DNA of 57,699 bases from Pseudomonas arsenicoxydans (GCF_006438915.1 NZ_RCZE01000021.1:1-57699); one strand, 5' to 3'. Shown: positions 1 through 8,493, numbered from the stretch's first letter. Numbers and translations are program-made. The notes: generated by a model from the sequence alone, not told the origin.

Positions 1-132
1 AAGCGAACGAGCACCAGATTGCGGTGTGTGAAGACGATACATTGTCGAAAGTTCGAATCAAACACACAAATCTATTACATACCCATTCGCTGGAGCGTGA
101 TCTCGCAAGAGAAAACGACCTGGCTACCGAAT
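1..132 (+). other. 23S-5S rRNA internal spacer (partial operon)
   Basis: This stretch resembles the spacer that follows 23S rRNA in Pseudomonas, including the segments gcaccagattgcggtgtgtg and acatacccattcgctggagc, and it runs directly into 5S rRNA. The 23S gene itself lies outside the window. No protein gene is supported here. Confidence 0.8.
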
Positions 133-251
133 TTCTTGACGACCATAGAGCATTGGAACCACCTGATCCCATCCCGAACTCAGCAGTGAAACGATGCATC
201 GCCGATGGTAGTGTGGGGTTTCCCCATGTGAGAGTAGGTCATCGTCAAGAT
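133..251 (+). rRNA. rrf: 5S ribosomal RNA, first copy
   Basis: The sequence has the conserved 5S core (ggaaccacctgatcccatcc, ccgaactcagcagtgaaacg, gatggtagtgtggggtttcc) and complementary ends (cttgacgac with gtcatcgtcaag). Length is about 119 nt. It is the normal distal gene of the rRNA operon that enters from the left and is followed by a hairpin terminator. The exact ends are inferred from related 5S genes. Confidence 0.95.
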
Positions 252-257
252 TAAATT

Positions 258-299
258 CCGAAACCCCTATCTGCGTATGCAGGTAGGGGTTTTGTTTTA
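258..299 (+). terminator. Hairpin terminator after first 5S
   Basis: aacccctatctgc and gcaggtaggggtt form a GC-rich stem followed by a T-rich tract (ttttgtttt). A second 5S gene lies beyond it, so some read-through, or processing of a longer transcript, is likely. Confidence 0.8.
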
Positions 300-355
300 G
301 TAGAAGTCACCATTTTTTGCTGGCTCGTTACGGTGTAACGGGCTGGTCACAGAAT

Positions 356-474
356 TTCTTGACGACCATAGAGCATTGGAACCACCTGATCCCATCCCGA
401 ACTCAGCAGTGAAACGATGCATCGCCGATGGTAGTGTGGGGTTTCCCCATGTGAGAGTAGGTCATCGTCAAGAT
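356..474 (+). rRNA. rrf: 5S ribosomal RNA, second identical copy
   Basis: The second copy of the 5S gene starts about 105 bp after the first ends, and I see no base difference over the mature region. The few bases before it (gaatttcttgacg) also match. It has its own terminator. Extra 5S copies occur at single rRNA operons in some pseudomonads. Confidence 0.95.
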
Positions 475-483
475 TGAATTCCG

Positions 484-519
484 AAACCCCTGTCTGCTAA
501 CGCAAACAGGGGTTTTGTC
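484..519 (+). terminator. Hairpin terminator after second 5S, facing mgoD
   Basis: aacccctgtctgc and gcaaacaggggtt form a stem followed by ttttgtc. It lies between the rRNA operon on the plus strand and the end of the mgo operon on the minus strand. It may work in both directions, although the T run on the minus side is short. Confidence 0.75.
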
Positions 520-552
520 GTTTCAGGCCTGCGTTATTGATCAAACTCAGAC

Positions 553-1020
553 TTATACAAACCGCTTCAACACATTACCCATCGCATCATCAGCAAACCC
601 CTGCACAAACTCCTTGAACGCGGGCAGAGCCTCGACTCCTCCTTGTGCCGGTTCAGCGATGATGGTCCAGGTCGCACGGGACTTGCCCACTCCCAGCGGC
701 TCAACACTCATTGCAGCCCACAAATTGGCCACGCCCAGGGTGTTGTAGATCGTGGTCCAGGTCATGTTCAACGCGTGTTCATCCCGCGAGTTGAGTTGCT
801 CGACCACCAGGTTGCCGTCCTTGAAGAATTTCTTGCGCAAGGACGACACGCCTTCGCCCGTCATCTCAATGTGCGACAGCGCCGGAATGAACTGGTCGAA
901 GCCGGCAAAGTTACCAACAACTGCCCAGACTTTCGCGGCCTCGGCCGGTACCTCCACCGAGGACACCACGTGGCAGCCTTGAGGGTTTTTGATCAGGGTA
1001 TCGGGTTGCAGAGTGCTCAT
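553..1020 (-). CDS. mgoD: MgoD/PvfD, SRPBCC (polyketide cyclase-like) protein
   Basis: This 155-residue protein has the SRPBCC/START-like fold signature: an N-terminal VVSSVEVPAEAAKVWAVVGNF strand-helix, a central SSLRKKFFKDG turn, and a C-terminal long helix (FKEFVQGFADDAMGNVLKRF). Such proteins form a hydrophobic pocket for small molecules. It is the last gene of a four-gene minus-strand operon, 23 bp after the NRPS gene. The order DUF3050 / AurF-like / NRPS / cyclase is that of mgoBCAD (mangotoxin regulation in P. syringae) and pvfABCD (P. entomophila). Its exact chemical step is not settled, and a role in maturing or handling the signal is inference. Confidence 0.85.
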   Translation of the reverse strand: MSTLQPDTLIKNPQGCHVVSSVEVPAEAAKVWAVVGNFAGFDQFIPALSHIEMTGEGVSSLRKKFFKDGNLVVEQLNSRDEHALNMTWTTIYNTLGVANLWAAMSVEPLGVGKSRATWTIIAEPAQGGVEALPAFKEFVQGFADDAMGNVLKRFV

Positions 1021-1043
1021 GGTTTTGCTCCGTTTGGGTTGAA

Positions 1044-4000
1044 TCAGATGAAGTTGATTTCTTTCAGGTAGTCGCAGCCACGACGCAGCAGCGCCGGGGT
1101 TTTTTCCGGGTAATGCGCGCCCATCTGCCGCACGCCGGCCTGGGCGTTGGCGTGGCCGATCATCGAGATGTCGCCAATGTCTTCCTCGAAGCCATTGAGG
1201 TAAAAACCGAGCACGCCGAACAGCGCGTTGTCACTGTCGACCCGGTTCAATTGCTGCTGCCAGTCCGCGACGCTGACCATGGAGAATTCCCGCCCGGCCT
1301 CACGAAAGGACGCCACGTAGTCGTCCCAACTCAGTGGTTCGGGGTTGTGCAGGTTGAACACCGCTTTTTCAGGCTGATATCGGCTGGCATGAAAGGCGAT
1401 GAACCGGGCGAGAAAGTCCACCGGCATCAGGTCGAAATTCAGCGCGAACTCTGGCACCTGGCCGAGCTGGATCGAGCCTTTGAGCATCAACATCAAACGG
1501 TTTTTGTGCGGCTGACAGACGCCCGTGAGGCTGTTGAAGCTGATGTTGCCGGGGCGATAGAGATTGACGCGCACTCCACGCTCGCGAGCCCGTTCAAGAA
1601 TTCGTTCGCCGACCCACTTGGAGAGGTTGTAGCCGTTCTTGATATAGATCGGCGGTGTCTGTGCAGCGGGCAATTCAAGCACTCGGCCATCGGCGGTAAT
1701 CGTGCTGGACGCCGAGAGCGTCGAGACGAAGTTGAAGACTTTCTTGCTGCGCCCTTCACACAACCTCAGGCACTCGAAAATCGGTTCGACGTTGTCCCGC
1801 GCCAGTGATTCGTAATCGAGTACGTGATTGACGTTGGCAGCGTTGTGCACCAGTGCGCCGAACTCTTGATCGAGGCGTTCGTAAACTTCAGCGGACAGTC
1901 CCAGAGATGGACGAGTGATGTCCGCGGCATACACCCGCACCCGGCTGAGGTCCAGATGCTCCAGGCGGTTCTCGCGCAGCGCATGAGCAAAGCGCTCAGC
2001 TGCCGATTGTCCACCGCCATCGCGCACCAGGCACGCGACTTCAGTGGCGCCCCAACCCAGCAACGCCTCGACGATATGCACACCGACAAAACTGTTCGCG
2101 CCGGTGACGATCACCTTGTGCACATCGCCCATGCGGCTGACCGGCAGCGGCTGAATATCCAGCTCACGGAAGGCATCGGCCAAGGCCTTTTCACTCAGCA
2201 CCTCTTCAGTGCCGGAGCCGCGCACCAAGGTCGCCAACTTCGCAATAGTCGGCAGTTCAATGAAGCGGTTGATCGAAATACTGCGCCCGAATTCCTCACG
2301 CAATCGCAGCAACATGCGCGATAACAGGATCGAGTGGCCGCCCAGATTAAAGAAGCTTTCATCGGTTGAAATGTCGCTGGCCGGCAGCTCCAGCAACTCG
2401 GCCCAGATCTCCAACAGCAAGGCCTCATCGGCACTGACTGGCAAGCGCCGAGCGCTGTTTTCCAGGACGTTCACCGGCATGGCAAGCAACGCTTTGCGAT
2501 CGACTTTGCCATTACTGGCGAAGGGCATACTTTGCAATTCAGTCCAGGCAGCGGGATGCATGTAGTCCGGCAAAAACTGCAACGCGTGAGCTTTCAACGC
2601 TTCGCGAGCGGCACCGGGCCGGTCTTCCTGAGGTTGTGTGAGGAAGGCCAGAATGCGTCGCTGACTGTCGATGACCACCGCCACCTGGCGGTACAACTGG
2701 CTATCGCGCAGGCAGCGCTCGATCTCCTCCGGTTCAACCCGGAAGCCGCGAATTTTCACCTGGTTATCCCGCCGCCCACACAGCTCGATGCCGTCGCATG
2801 TCCACTTCGCCATATCGCCGGTCCGATAGGCGCGCAGGCGTTGGCCGCTTGGCAAACTCAGGTTCAGATAGCGTTCGGCGGTCTGCTGCGGGTTGTTCAG
2901 ATACCCCAGGCACACACCCGGCCCGACGATGTACAACTCACCGACGGTGTGGTCGGTGACGGGTTGAAAGTCCTCATCGAGAATCAGCACCTGACTGTTG
3001 GCAATCGGCGCGCCGAGAGTCCGATTGCTGTCGCCGGGACGCAACTGTCGCGCGGTAATCAGCACCGTGGCTTCGGTCGGGCCATACAGGTTGTAGAGCT
3101 TGCCCTGACGCGTCAGCTGCTCGATCACGTACGGTTCGCACACGTCGCCGCCGGTCATCACATGATCCAGGCCCTGTAACTGATCCAGCGGCAGAATGCT
3201 CAGCAGTGCCGGCGGCAAAAATGCGTGGCTGAGTTGCTGGTGGCGGATCAGCTCGACCAGTTGCAAAGGGTCGCGGCGTTGATCGTCACTGGGCACGATC
3301 AGTTCGGCGCCCTGCAGCAGGGTCGGGAAAATATCGATCAGCGACGAGTCAAAGCTCAGAGACGAAAATTGCAGCACCCGACTTTGTTCGGTGAGGTGTA
3401 CGTAGTCGGCGTACCACGCGGTGAAGTGTGCGAGGTTGGCCTGACTGAGCAACACGCCTTTGGGATGCCCGGTGGTGCCCGAGGTATAGAGCGCCATGCA
3501 CGGCGCATCCATATCAGGCCGCTGACGCATCAAGGGTTGTTGGAGATCCACGTCGTCGACGTCGATGTGGCTGATGTCCAGCCCCGGCATGTCGTCGGCG
3601 AGCGGGTGCTGGCCGTCATGCAGCAACAACACGGCCCCGGCGTTTGAAAGGATGTACTGCTGACGTTGCAGCGGATGGCTTGGCTCCAGCGGCAGGTACA
3701 CCGCGCCGCTGCCAAGAATCGCCAGAATCCCCGCATACAGCGCACTGCATTTCGGCAGGCAGATCCCGATCACCAACGGCCCCTGATTTTTATCGAGCAG
3801 CAGCTGTAACCGCTGTTGGATAGCACGGCTATGGGCATGCAGTTGCCGATAGCTCAGCGACGTACCGTCGATGCTCAGCGCCGGTCGTTCGGCGGATTGA
3901 ACAAAGCGCTGTTCAAGGCGCTCGATCATCGGGATCTGCCCCAGTTCCAGCAGCCAGGGTTGAGCGGTGGCGTTGAGCTGATGGACGAACGCCAAGTGTT

Positions 4001-4457
4001 CAAGCCACACCAGATTATCCACACGCTCAAAGTGAGCCGGCGCCGCCGGTTGTGCGTGCAGAAAATACTCGGCGTCCCGGGAGAAGCGGCTGACCAGCAG
4101 CGCGACGTGATCCACCAGCTCCGCCACCGCTCGCAGGCGCAATGCCTGGCCGTTGCCGGAAGGTTCGTCGGCGATCGGCACGCGTGTGAACAGTGCCGAG
4201 TTGTACGAGCACAACAGGTCCAGCGACGGCAAGCCGCCAGCCTCCGATCCGCCGATACCCAGTTGCAACGTCAGTCGCGGTGTCTCAGCAGAATTACCGA
4301 AAGGCATCGACGCGTCGTCGATCAGTAAATCAAACGACGGTTCCTCATCAAGTGTGTCGAAAAACCGCACCAGCGAATGACCGTGTTGTTCAAGTTCCAG
4401 CGCCAGGTCGGTCAAGGCCTGGCTTTGCCCAATGAGCAAAATGTCGAGACGTCTCAT
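1044..4457 (-). CDS. mgoA: MgoA/PvfC, NRPS with A-T-reductase domains
   Basis: This 1137-residue single-module synthetase lacks a condensation domain. Residues ~1-180 resemble a nucleotide/formyltransferase-like N-terminal domain (RRLDILLIGQS). The adenylation domain (~185-690) shows LYTSGTTGHPKG, NLYGPTEAT, YRTGD, KIRGFRVEPEE and NGKVDRKAL. The carrier protein has FFNLGGHS (Ser ~710). The C-terminal thioester reductase has VTGANSFVG (~785) and the YNLSK catalytic pair (~943). It activates an amino acid and releases it as an aldehyde for the diazeniumdiolate signal (leudiazen from Leu, valdiazen from Val in relatives). The reading frame stays open upstream to 4730, but that stretch overlaps mgoC. 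The start at 4457 follows AGGAG and gives 14 bp of spacing. The substrate cannot be read with confidence. Confidence 0.9.
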   Translation of the reverse strand: MRRLDILLIGQSQALTDLALELEQHGHSLVRFFDTLDEEPSFDLLIDDASMPFGNSAETPRLTLQLGIGGSEAGGLPSLDLLCSYNSALFTRVPIADEPSGNGQALRLRAVAELVDHVALLVSRFSRDAEYFLHAQPAAPAHFERVDNLVWLEHLAFVHQLNATAQPWLLELGQIPMIERLEQRFVQSAERPALSIDGTSLSYRQLHAHSRAIQQRLQLLLDKNQGPLVIGICLPKCSALYAGILAILGSGAVYLPLEPSHPLQRQQYILSNAGAVLLLHDGQHPLADDMPGLDISHIDVDDVDLQQPLMRQRPDMDAPCMALYTSGTTGHPKGVLLSQANLAHFTAWYADYVHLTEQSRVLQFSSLSFDSSLIDIFPTLLQGAELIVPSDDQRRDPLQLVELIRHQQLSHAFLPPALLSILPLDQLQGLDHVMTGGDVCEPYVIEQLTRQGKLYNLYGPTEATVLITARQLRPGDSNRTLGAPIANSQVLILDEDFQPVTDHTVGELYIVGPGVCLGYLNNPQQTAERYLNLSLPSGQRLRAYRTGDMAKWTCDGIELCGRRDNQVKIRGFRVEPEEIERCLRDSQLYRQVAVVIDSQRRILAFLTQPQEDRPGAAREALKAHALQFLPDYMHPAAWTELQSMPFASNGKVDRKALLAMPVNVLENSARRLPVSADEALLLEIWAELLELPASDISTDESFFNLGGHSILLSRMLLRLREEFGRSISINRFIELPTIAKLATLVRGSGTEEVLSEKALADAFRELDIQPLPVSRMGDVHKVIVTGANSFVGVHIVEALLGWGATEVACLVRDGGGQSAAERFAHALRENRLEHLDLSRVRVYAADITRPSLGLSAEVYERLDQEFGALVHNAANVNHVLDYESLARDNVEPIFECLRLCEGRSKKVFNFVSTLSASSTITADGRVLELPAAQTPPIYIKNGYNLSKWVGERILERARERGVRVNLYRPGNISFNSLTGVCQPHKNRLMLMLKGSIQLGQVPEFALNFDLMPVDFLARFIAFHASRYQPEKAVFNLHNPEPLSWDDYVASFREAGREFSMVSVADWQQQLNRVDSDNALFGVLGFYLNGFEEDIGDISMIGHANAQAGVRQMGAHYPEKTPALLRRGCDYLKEINFI

Positions 4458-4471
4458 GGAGGTTCTCCTCG

Positions 4472-5401
4472 TTAAACCAGGTAGTCGCTGAGGGCGTCTT
4501 GCACGCACGGCGAATCGAGCAGCGAACTGCTGTGGAAAAACCGCACGATGTTGGCGACCAGCGGGTGATGGCGATTGATCGGGAAGGCCAGTCCCGAGAC
4601 TTCGCTCTTGAGTGCCTGACGCGCCGCGTCGCTGATCTGCAAAGACTCGATCAACCGGAAGTCGAAGGACTTCTGAATATCGTTGGTCAGGTAATGGCCG
4701 ATGAACACCGGCAGGATCTGTGCGATGCAATGGCGGTCTTCTTCGCTCGCGGTGTGCCAGTAGATGCGCACCAGGCGCGCCCAGAAGCCGGAGTGGCGAC
4801 CTTCGTCCAGCAAGTGATCGGCCATCAGGCCTTTGATCGATTGCTTGACTGTGTCGTCCTTGGCGAACGCCGCGACATCACCGGTCACGGTGTTCTCGGC
4901 AATGGCCACGCAGATCAATTCAACGGCACTGCGCAAGTGTTCCGGCGCGAGCGCCACGGCCGTCGGGATGGCGCGACTGAGCTCGATTTCGTCGGGCAAC
5001 ACGATCGGTGTGATGCCGGTCATGGCGATGGTCTGCTGCATGAAGTCCATGGCCACCAAGGCGTGGTAATCCTCGTCCACCACCACGGTCATGGCGTCGT
5101 AACGGCAGGCGAACGGGAACGCCACGGCGAAGCGATTCTTGGCGATGCTGCGTGCGGTCTTGTCGACGATCTCGGTTTCGAAAATCACCACGTCGTTGAT
5201 GAATTTGTAGAGCGTCTGCACCAGCGCGAAGTCCCGTTGCTCGGGGCATTCGCGCAGGAAGATTTCGCTCAGCACCAGCGGCTGACGGCTCAAGGGATAG
5301 ATCAGCTTGTCGTCGTTCTCCAACACCCGCCGTGGACGAGTGCGGATGGTTGCGCGGCTTTCCCAGGCGTCGGCAAAGGATTGGTAATCGGCGGCGTTCA
5401 T
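4472..5401 (-). CDS. mgoC: MgoC/PvfB, AurF-like diiron N-oxygenase
   Basis: This 309-residue protein belongs to the p-aminobenzoate N-oxygenase (AurF) family. It has two DExxH iron-binding motifs (DEDYH about midway and DEGRH further on), each preceded by a separate glutamate (FETEIVDK and AIAENTV). This is the expected carboxylate-bridged diiron arrangement. In the mgo/pvf pathway this enzyme oxidises the amine nitrogen of the amino-acid-derived intermediate. Its start overlaps the stop of mgoB by four bases (ATGA), which indicates translational coupling, and mgoA follows after 14 bp. Length and order match mgoC. Confidence 0.9.
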   Translation of the reverse strand: MNAADYQSFADAWESRATIRTRPRRVLENDDKLIYPLSRQPLVLSEIFLRECPEQRDFALVQTLYKFINDVVIFETEIVDKTARSIAKNRFAVAFPFACRYDAMTVVVDEDYHALVAMDFMQQTIAMTGITPIVLPDEIELSRAIPTAVALAPEHLRSAVELICVAIAENTVTGDVAAFAKDDTVKQSIKGLMADHLLDEGRHSGFWARLVRIYWHTASEEDRHCIAQILPVFIGHYLTNDIQKSFDFRLIESLQISDAARQALKSEVSGLAFPINRHHPLVANIVRFFHSSSLLDSPCVQDALSDYLV

Positions 5402-6174
5402 GCGGTCACCTCACGCAATGGCTCGCCCATGCTCTGGCGCAGACCGTCCCACAGGGCGATGCGACTTTCCACGGCAGCAATCGCGGTGGCGTAGACGTCC
5501 TCTTCCCGTTGCGGATTGCCATCGATCAACCGTGCGAGGAGTTTTTCCGCCGCGGGCCCGTGGTCTTCGGAATCCACTTCGATGTGCCGTTCCAGGTAGT
5601 AACGGAAGGTCGGCGCTTGCTCGATGCCGATGCCCCAATCGTCCAGAATTCGCTGGAACATCTGCGGAATCACACTCTCACGACCATGCAAAAACGCCGC
5701 TGCAACGCTGTGTCCTGGTGCATGCAGCGCCGTGTGCAAGGTGTGCCGCACGAACTGCGCGGCGGCCGGATCGACATCCACACTTTGCAACGCGACGTCG
5801 TAGCTCACGCCTTCTTGTTGCAGCGCTACAAAGCGCTCCACGGCGACGGTACTGGCCCCGACTTCGCGCATCGCATCCAGATACAACTCAAAGTGGCTGT
5901 AATGACCCTGGGCCGGACGATCATCAGATTCTTCACCCAGCACGATCTCGTTGATCAGGCGCGCAGCCTGCGGGTCTCGAGGTGGAAGCCAGGGCAGTTG
6001 AACGCAAGTCAGTTCCTGTTGCAGACGCTTGGTCAGCGACATGAAATCCCAGACGGCAAATACATGGGTTTCCATGAAGCGTTGAAGTACCGAGAGCGAA
6101 TGTATTTCAGAGAAGATCGGATGTGCACTCAGTTCTGCTTTTTTCTGGGTGAGACGGTCTTTATACGTTTTCAT
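5398..6174 (-). CDS. mgoB: MgoB/PvfA, DUF3050 haem-oxygenase-like diiron oxidase
   Basis: This 258-residue all-helical DUF3050 protein is the first gene of the operon. Candidate metal ligands of the haem-oxygenase-like diiron fold are E35 and H37 (FMETHVFAVWDFM), the glutamate in LINEIVLGEES, the glutamate in LHGRESVIPQMF, and the cluster RYYLERHIEVDSEDHG. Together with MgoC and MgoA it builds the nitrogen-nitrogen bonded diazeniumdiolate signal that controls mangotoxin or virulence genes in relatives. No strong Shine-Dalgarno sequence precedes the start. The 684 bp upstream carry no convincing gene and probably hold the operon promoter. Confidence 0.88.
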   Translation of the reverse strand: MKTYKDRLTQKKAELSAHPIFSEIHSLSVLQRFMETHVFAVWDFMSLTKRLQQELTCVQLPWLPPRDPQAARLINEIVLGEESDDRPAQGHYSHFELYLDAMREVGASTVAVERFVALQQEGVSYDVALQSVDVDPAAAQFVRHTLHTALHAPGHSVAAAFLHGRESVIPQMFQRILDDWGIGIEQAPTFRYYLERHIEVDSEDHGPAAEKLLARLIDGNPQREEDVYATAIAAVESRIALWDGLRQSMGEPLREVTA

Positions 6175-6378
6175 GAGTGAGCCTATAAGTGGTCTGAAAT
6201 GCCGTTAAGGAAGTTGCGATCAATCAGTGCCTGGCGTTTAAAGTTTTCAGTGAACGAACAAGTGCCTCAATCTAATTGATCGGTTTGCGTAGTTATGAGT
6301 CCGCCGGTCAAGCCTTGCGGGCCTGTGCTCAGTGCGGCGAACAAAAACTAATACACGAATAAAGTTCCCGGCAAGTCA

Positions 6379-6396
6379 TTTTTTTAATTAAAAAAA
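6379..6396. repeat. AT-only palindrome (T7-AATT-A7)
   Basis: This is a perfect 18-bp palindrome of T and A only. It lies ~205 bp upstream of mgoB in an AT-rich stretch unlike the surrounding GC-rich genome. It is a plausible UP element, bent DNA, or a MvaT/H-NS-type silencer site. Confidence 0.5.
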
Positions 6397-6432
6397 AGTT
6401 CAAGTTTGTTCGGCGCGACAAGTTCCAATAAA

Positions 6433-6486
6433 ACTTTAATTAGCAGTTTTATTTGGGCGTAGTTGCTCCTTCCAACTAATTAAAGT
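6433..6486. repeat. Inverted repeat in the mgo upstream region
   Basis: The arms actttaattag (6433-6443) and ctaattaaagt (6476-6486) are perfect 11-bp reverse complements with a 32-bp spacer. It could be a pair of operator half-sites or, if transcribed, a stem-loop in the mgo leader. No Rho-independent T tract follows it. Confidence 0.55.
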
Positions 6487-6858
6487 CAGAATTGAAATGA
6501 AGAGTGAATGCCTCACTCGAAGCAACTTTCTTGGTTGAATCAATGACATGACTTTAGAGGGTGGAAGTTGGCTGGGATCAACGCCGAAGCTTCCTTTCCC
6601 GTGACAAGACTCCTTCCGTAGGTTCTTGTTGCGGGGACTGTTGCGCAGGTGCGCAGCGTCGCCCGTTCATTGGTTGTTGGCAGTCCAAGAGTGAGCGTAA
6701 ATCACGGCAGCCGCTATCACCGAAGCGTCAACTTCTCGGTGTAGTTATTGGGCTTGGGAAGGGAAAATCGAGGGCGAGGCTTTAGCGAGGGGCTGAGCGG
6801 CGTTGTGACAAGCGAAAACGAGCAGTCCGATCTGCCCGTTCAAACTTGATGGCACGGT

Positions 6859-7569
6859 TTACCGGGCGGTTTTCTTGTTCAGAGCTTCAGGGCTGGCGAG
6901 GTAGCGCGTAATGACTTCGACACCCCGGTTGAGGTGGTGCGCAAGCAGCTTTACTGCGTGCTCGATGTCGCGATCTTCCACGGCCAGCAACAGCGCCCGG
7001 TGATCATCCTGGGACAGTTTGCCCAGGCCCATCGCTTCCAGGTTGAAACGCAGGAAGCGCTCTTCTTCGATCAACCCTTCTTCGATCAGGCTCAACAGGC
7101 GACGGTTAGGTGCCTTGCAGTACAGCGACATGTGGAACAAGCGATTGAGGCGGCCGATCTCGCCGTAGTCCTGCTCAGTCTCCAAATCATCGATATGACG
7201 GGCGGAGGCTTCGAAGTCTTGTTTTTCAAGCAATGGAATCGACAATCGCAGGGCTTCAGATTCCAGGAGAATCCGCAGCGCATAGGTTTCCACGGCGTCG
7301 CCCTGCACCAGCGGTGCGACGACGGCGCCTTTATGGGCGATAACGTTAAGCAACGCCTGGGCTTCGAGCTGGCGCAAGGCTTCACGTACGGGCATACGGC
7401 TGACGCCGAACAGGTCGGCCAGGTCTTGCTGGCGCAACGCGGTGCCGCACGGGATGCGCCCATCGAGAATCGCCGAGCGCAGCGTTTCTTCGATGACTGA
7501 ACGTGCGAGGTGAGCGGGAATCGGCCCGCTGACCTTGATACTGCTGAGAGGGTTGGTCTTTTGTGGCAC
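6859..7569 (-). CDS. GntR-family (FadR/FCD) transcriptional regulator
   Basis: This protein of ~236 residues has an N-terminal winged helix-turn-helix (QQDLADLFGVSRMPVREALRQLEAQAL) and a C-terminal all-helical FCD ligand domain. The latter has an RLNRLFHMSLY segment and a terminal HHLNRGVEVI helix that usually supply metal and ligand contacts. The frame is open to 7638, but a 14-bp palindromic operator at 7595-7608 would then lie inside the gene. The GTG at 7569, preceded by AGGG, is therefore the better start. It sits alone between the mgo operon and lapG. Nothing in the sequence shows whether it controls either neighbour. Confidence 0.85.
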   Translation of the reverse strand: MPQKTNPLSSIKVSGPIPAHLARSVIEETLRSAILDGRIPCGTALRQQDLADLFGVSRMPVREALRQLEAQALLNVIAHKGAVVAPLVQGDAVETYALRILLESEALRLSIPLLEKQDFEASARHIDDLETEQDYGEIGRLNRLFHMSLYCKAPNRRLLSLIEEGLIEEERFLRFNLEAMGLGKLSQDDHRALLLAVEDRDIEHAVKLLAHHLNRGVEVITRYLASPEALNKKTAR

Positions 7570-7594
7570 TACTCGCACCCTATTCGACTGAAAT

Positions 7595-7608
7595 ATTTGG
7601 ATCCAAAT
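7595..7608. promoter_or_regulatory. Palindromic operator of the GntR gene
   Basis: ATTTGGATCCAAAT is a perfect palindrome 26 bp upstream of the preferred GTG start. It contains TTGGATCCAA, the core of operators bound by FadR-type GntR proteins such as VanR (ATTGGATCCAAT). Autoregulation is the likely role. Confidence 0.6.
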
Positions 7609-7714
7609 GACACTAGTGACTGCGATGAAGCTTGTCAAACAAGTCAGGTTCTCAATCGAAAGCTTTTCATGTCATTCACAATACAAAGTCTAGCGCGTCG
7701 CCCGTGATTGCACC

Positions 7715-8479
7715 GTGCCATTGTTTTTTGCCGGGGTAACCGGCACCATCGGCCGAATTCCATTTGCCTGCTCTGGATGCCTCGCATTGGCGGTACGTTT
7801 CGCAATCCCACGGATCTTGCGCTGGCTGTGCTGCGCGCTGCTGCTGGCTGGCGTCATGCTGGGCGGCTTGCAGGCCGATTGGGACTTTTCGCTGATCAGC
7901 CGTCGCGCTCAAGCCCTGTACGGGCCGTTGGGTGAAGGGCAGCAACGGATAGACGCCTGGCAGCATTTGCTGGCCACGCAGAAGCAGGTCAGCGAGCTGG
8001 AACAGCTCAAAGTGGTCAACCTGTTCTTCAACAATCAGGTGCGCTACGTCGAGGACATCGACCTGTGGCACGACGTCGACTATTGGGAAACGCCCATCGA
8101 AGCGTTGTGGAAGGGCGCCGGCGATTGTGAAGACTATGCGATTGCCAAGTATTTCAGCCTGCGCCATCTCGGCGTGTCCAGTGACAAGCTGCGCATCACC
8201 TACGTCAAGGCCCTGCGCCAGAACCGGGCGCACATGGTGTTGACCTACTATTCAAGCCCTGAGGCGATGCCGCTGGTGCTCGACAGCCTGATCAACGAGA
8301 TAAAACCGGCCAATCAACGAACCGATCTGTTACCGGTCTACTCTTTCAATGCAGAAGGTTTGTATTTGCCGGGCGCCAAGGGCAACAAAAAGGTCGGTGA
8401 CACCAAACGCCTGTCCCGCTGGCAGGACGTGTTGAAAAAAATGCAGGCCGAAGGTTTCCCGGTCGAAACGACAAACTAG
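7715..8479 (+). CDS. lapG: LapG, periplasmic cysteine protease releasing LapA
   Basis: This 254-residue bacterial transglutaminase-like cysteine protease cuts the N-terminus of the adhesin LapA and frees it from the cell surface. In this numbering the triad is C138 (GAGDCEDYA), H173 (RAHMVLTYY) and D190 (PLVLDSL). A hydrophobic segment (LRWLCCALLLAGVMLGGL) near the N-terminus is the export signal. The start is uncertain. ATG 7715 has no good ribosome-binding site, and a TTG at 7787 would begin right before the usual RFAIPRxLRW start of relatives. lapD follows after 14 bp, with its ribosome-binding site next to the lapG stop. Confidence 0.93.
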   Translation: MPLFFAGVTGTIGRIPFACSGCLALAVRFAIPRILRWLCCALLLAGVMLGGLQADWDFSLISRRAQALYGPLGEGQQRIDAWQHLLATQKQVSELEQLKVVNLFFNNQVRYVEDIDLWHDVDYWETPIEALWKGAGDCEDYAIAKYFSLRHLGVSSDKLRITYVKALRQNRAHMVLTYYSSPEAMPLVLDSLINEIKPANQRTDLLPVYSFNAEGLYLPGAKGNKKVGDTKRLSRWQDVLKKMQAEGFPVETTN

Positions 8480-8493
8480 GAGCACGCGCTCAG

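Larger units (their letters stand above)
6175..6858. promoter_or_regulatory. Non-coding control region upstream of mgoBCAD
   Basis: No convincing gene lies in these 684 bp. A 74-codon frame at 6561-6785 has no ribosome-binding site and an unnatural composition. The half next to mgoB is AT-rich and holds an 18-bp T/A palindrome and an 11-bp inverted repeat, listed separately. The half next to the GntR gene is more GC-rich and featureless. It presumably contains the mgo promoter and a long leader, but I cannot place -35/-10 boxes with confidence. Confidence 0.6.

Noticed and set aside
24..254. A 76-codon open frame over the first 5S gene
   Set aside because: The DNA is the rRNA spacer and 5S rRNA, and the frame is accidental.
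4458..4730. N-terminal extension of MgoA to 4730
   Set aside because: It would overlap mgoC by 259 bp in another frame. AGGAG before ATG 4457 and the domain start support the shorter form.
6561..6785. A 74-codon open frame in the mgo upstream region
   Set aside because: It has no ribosome-binding site, an odd Cys/Arg/Ser composition and no homology that I recognise.
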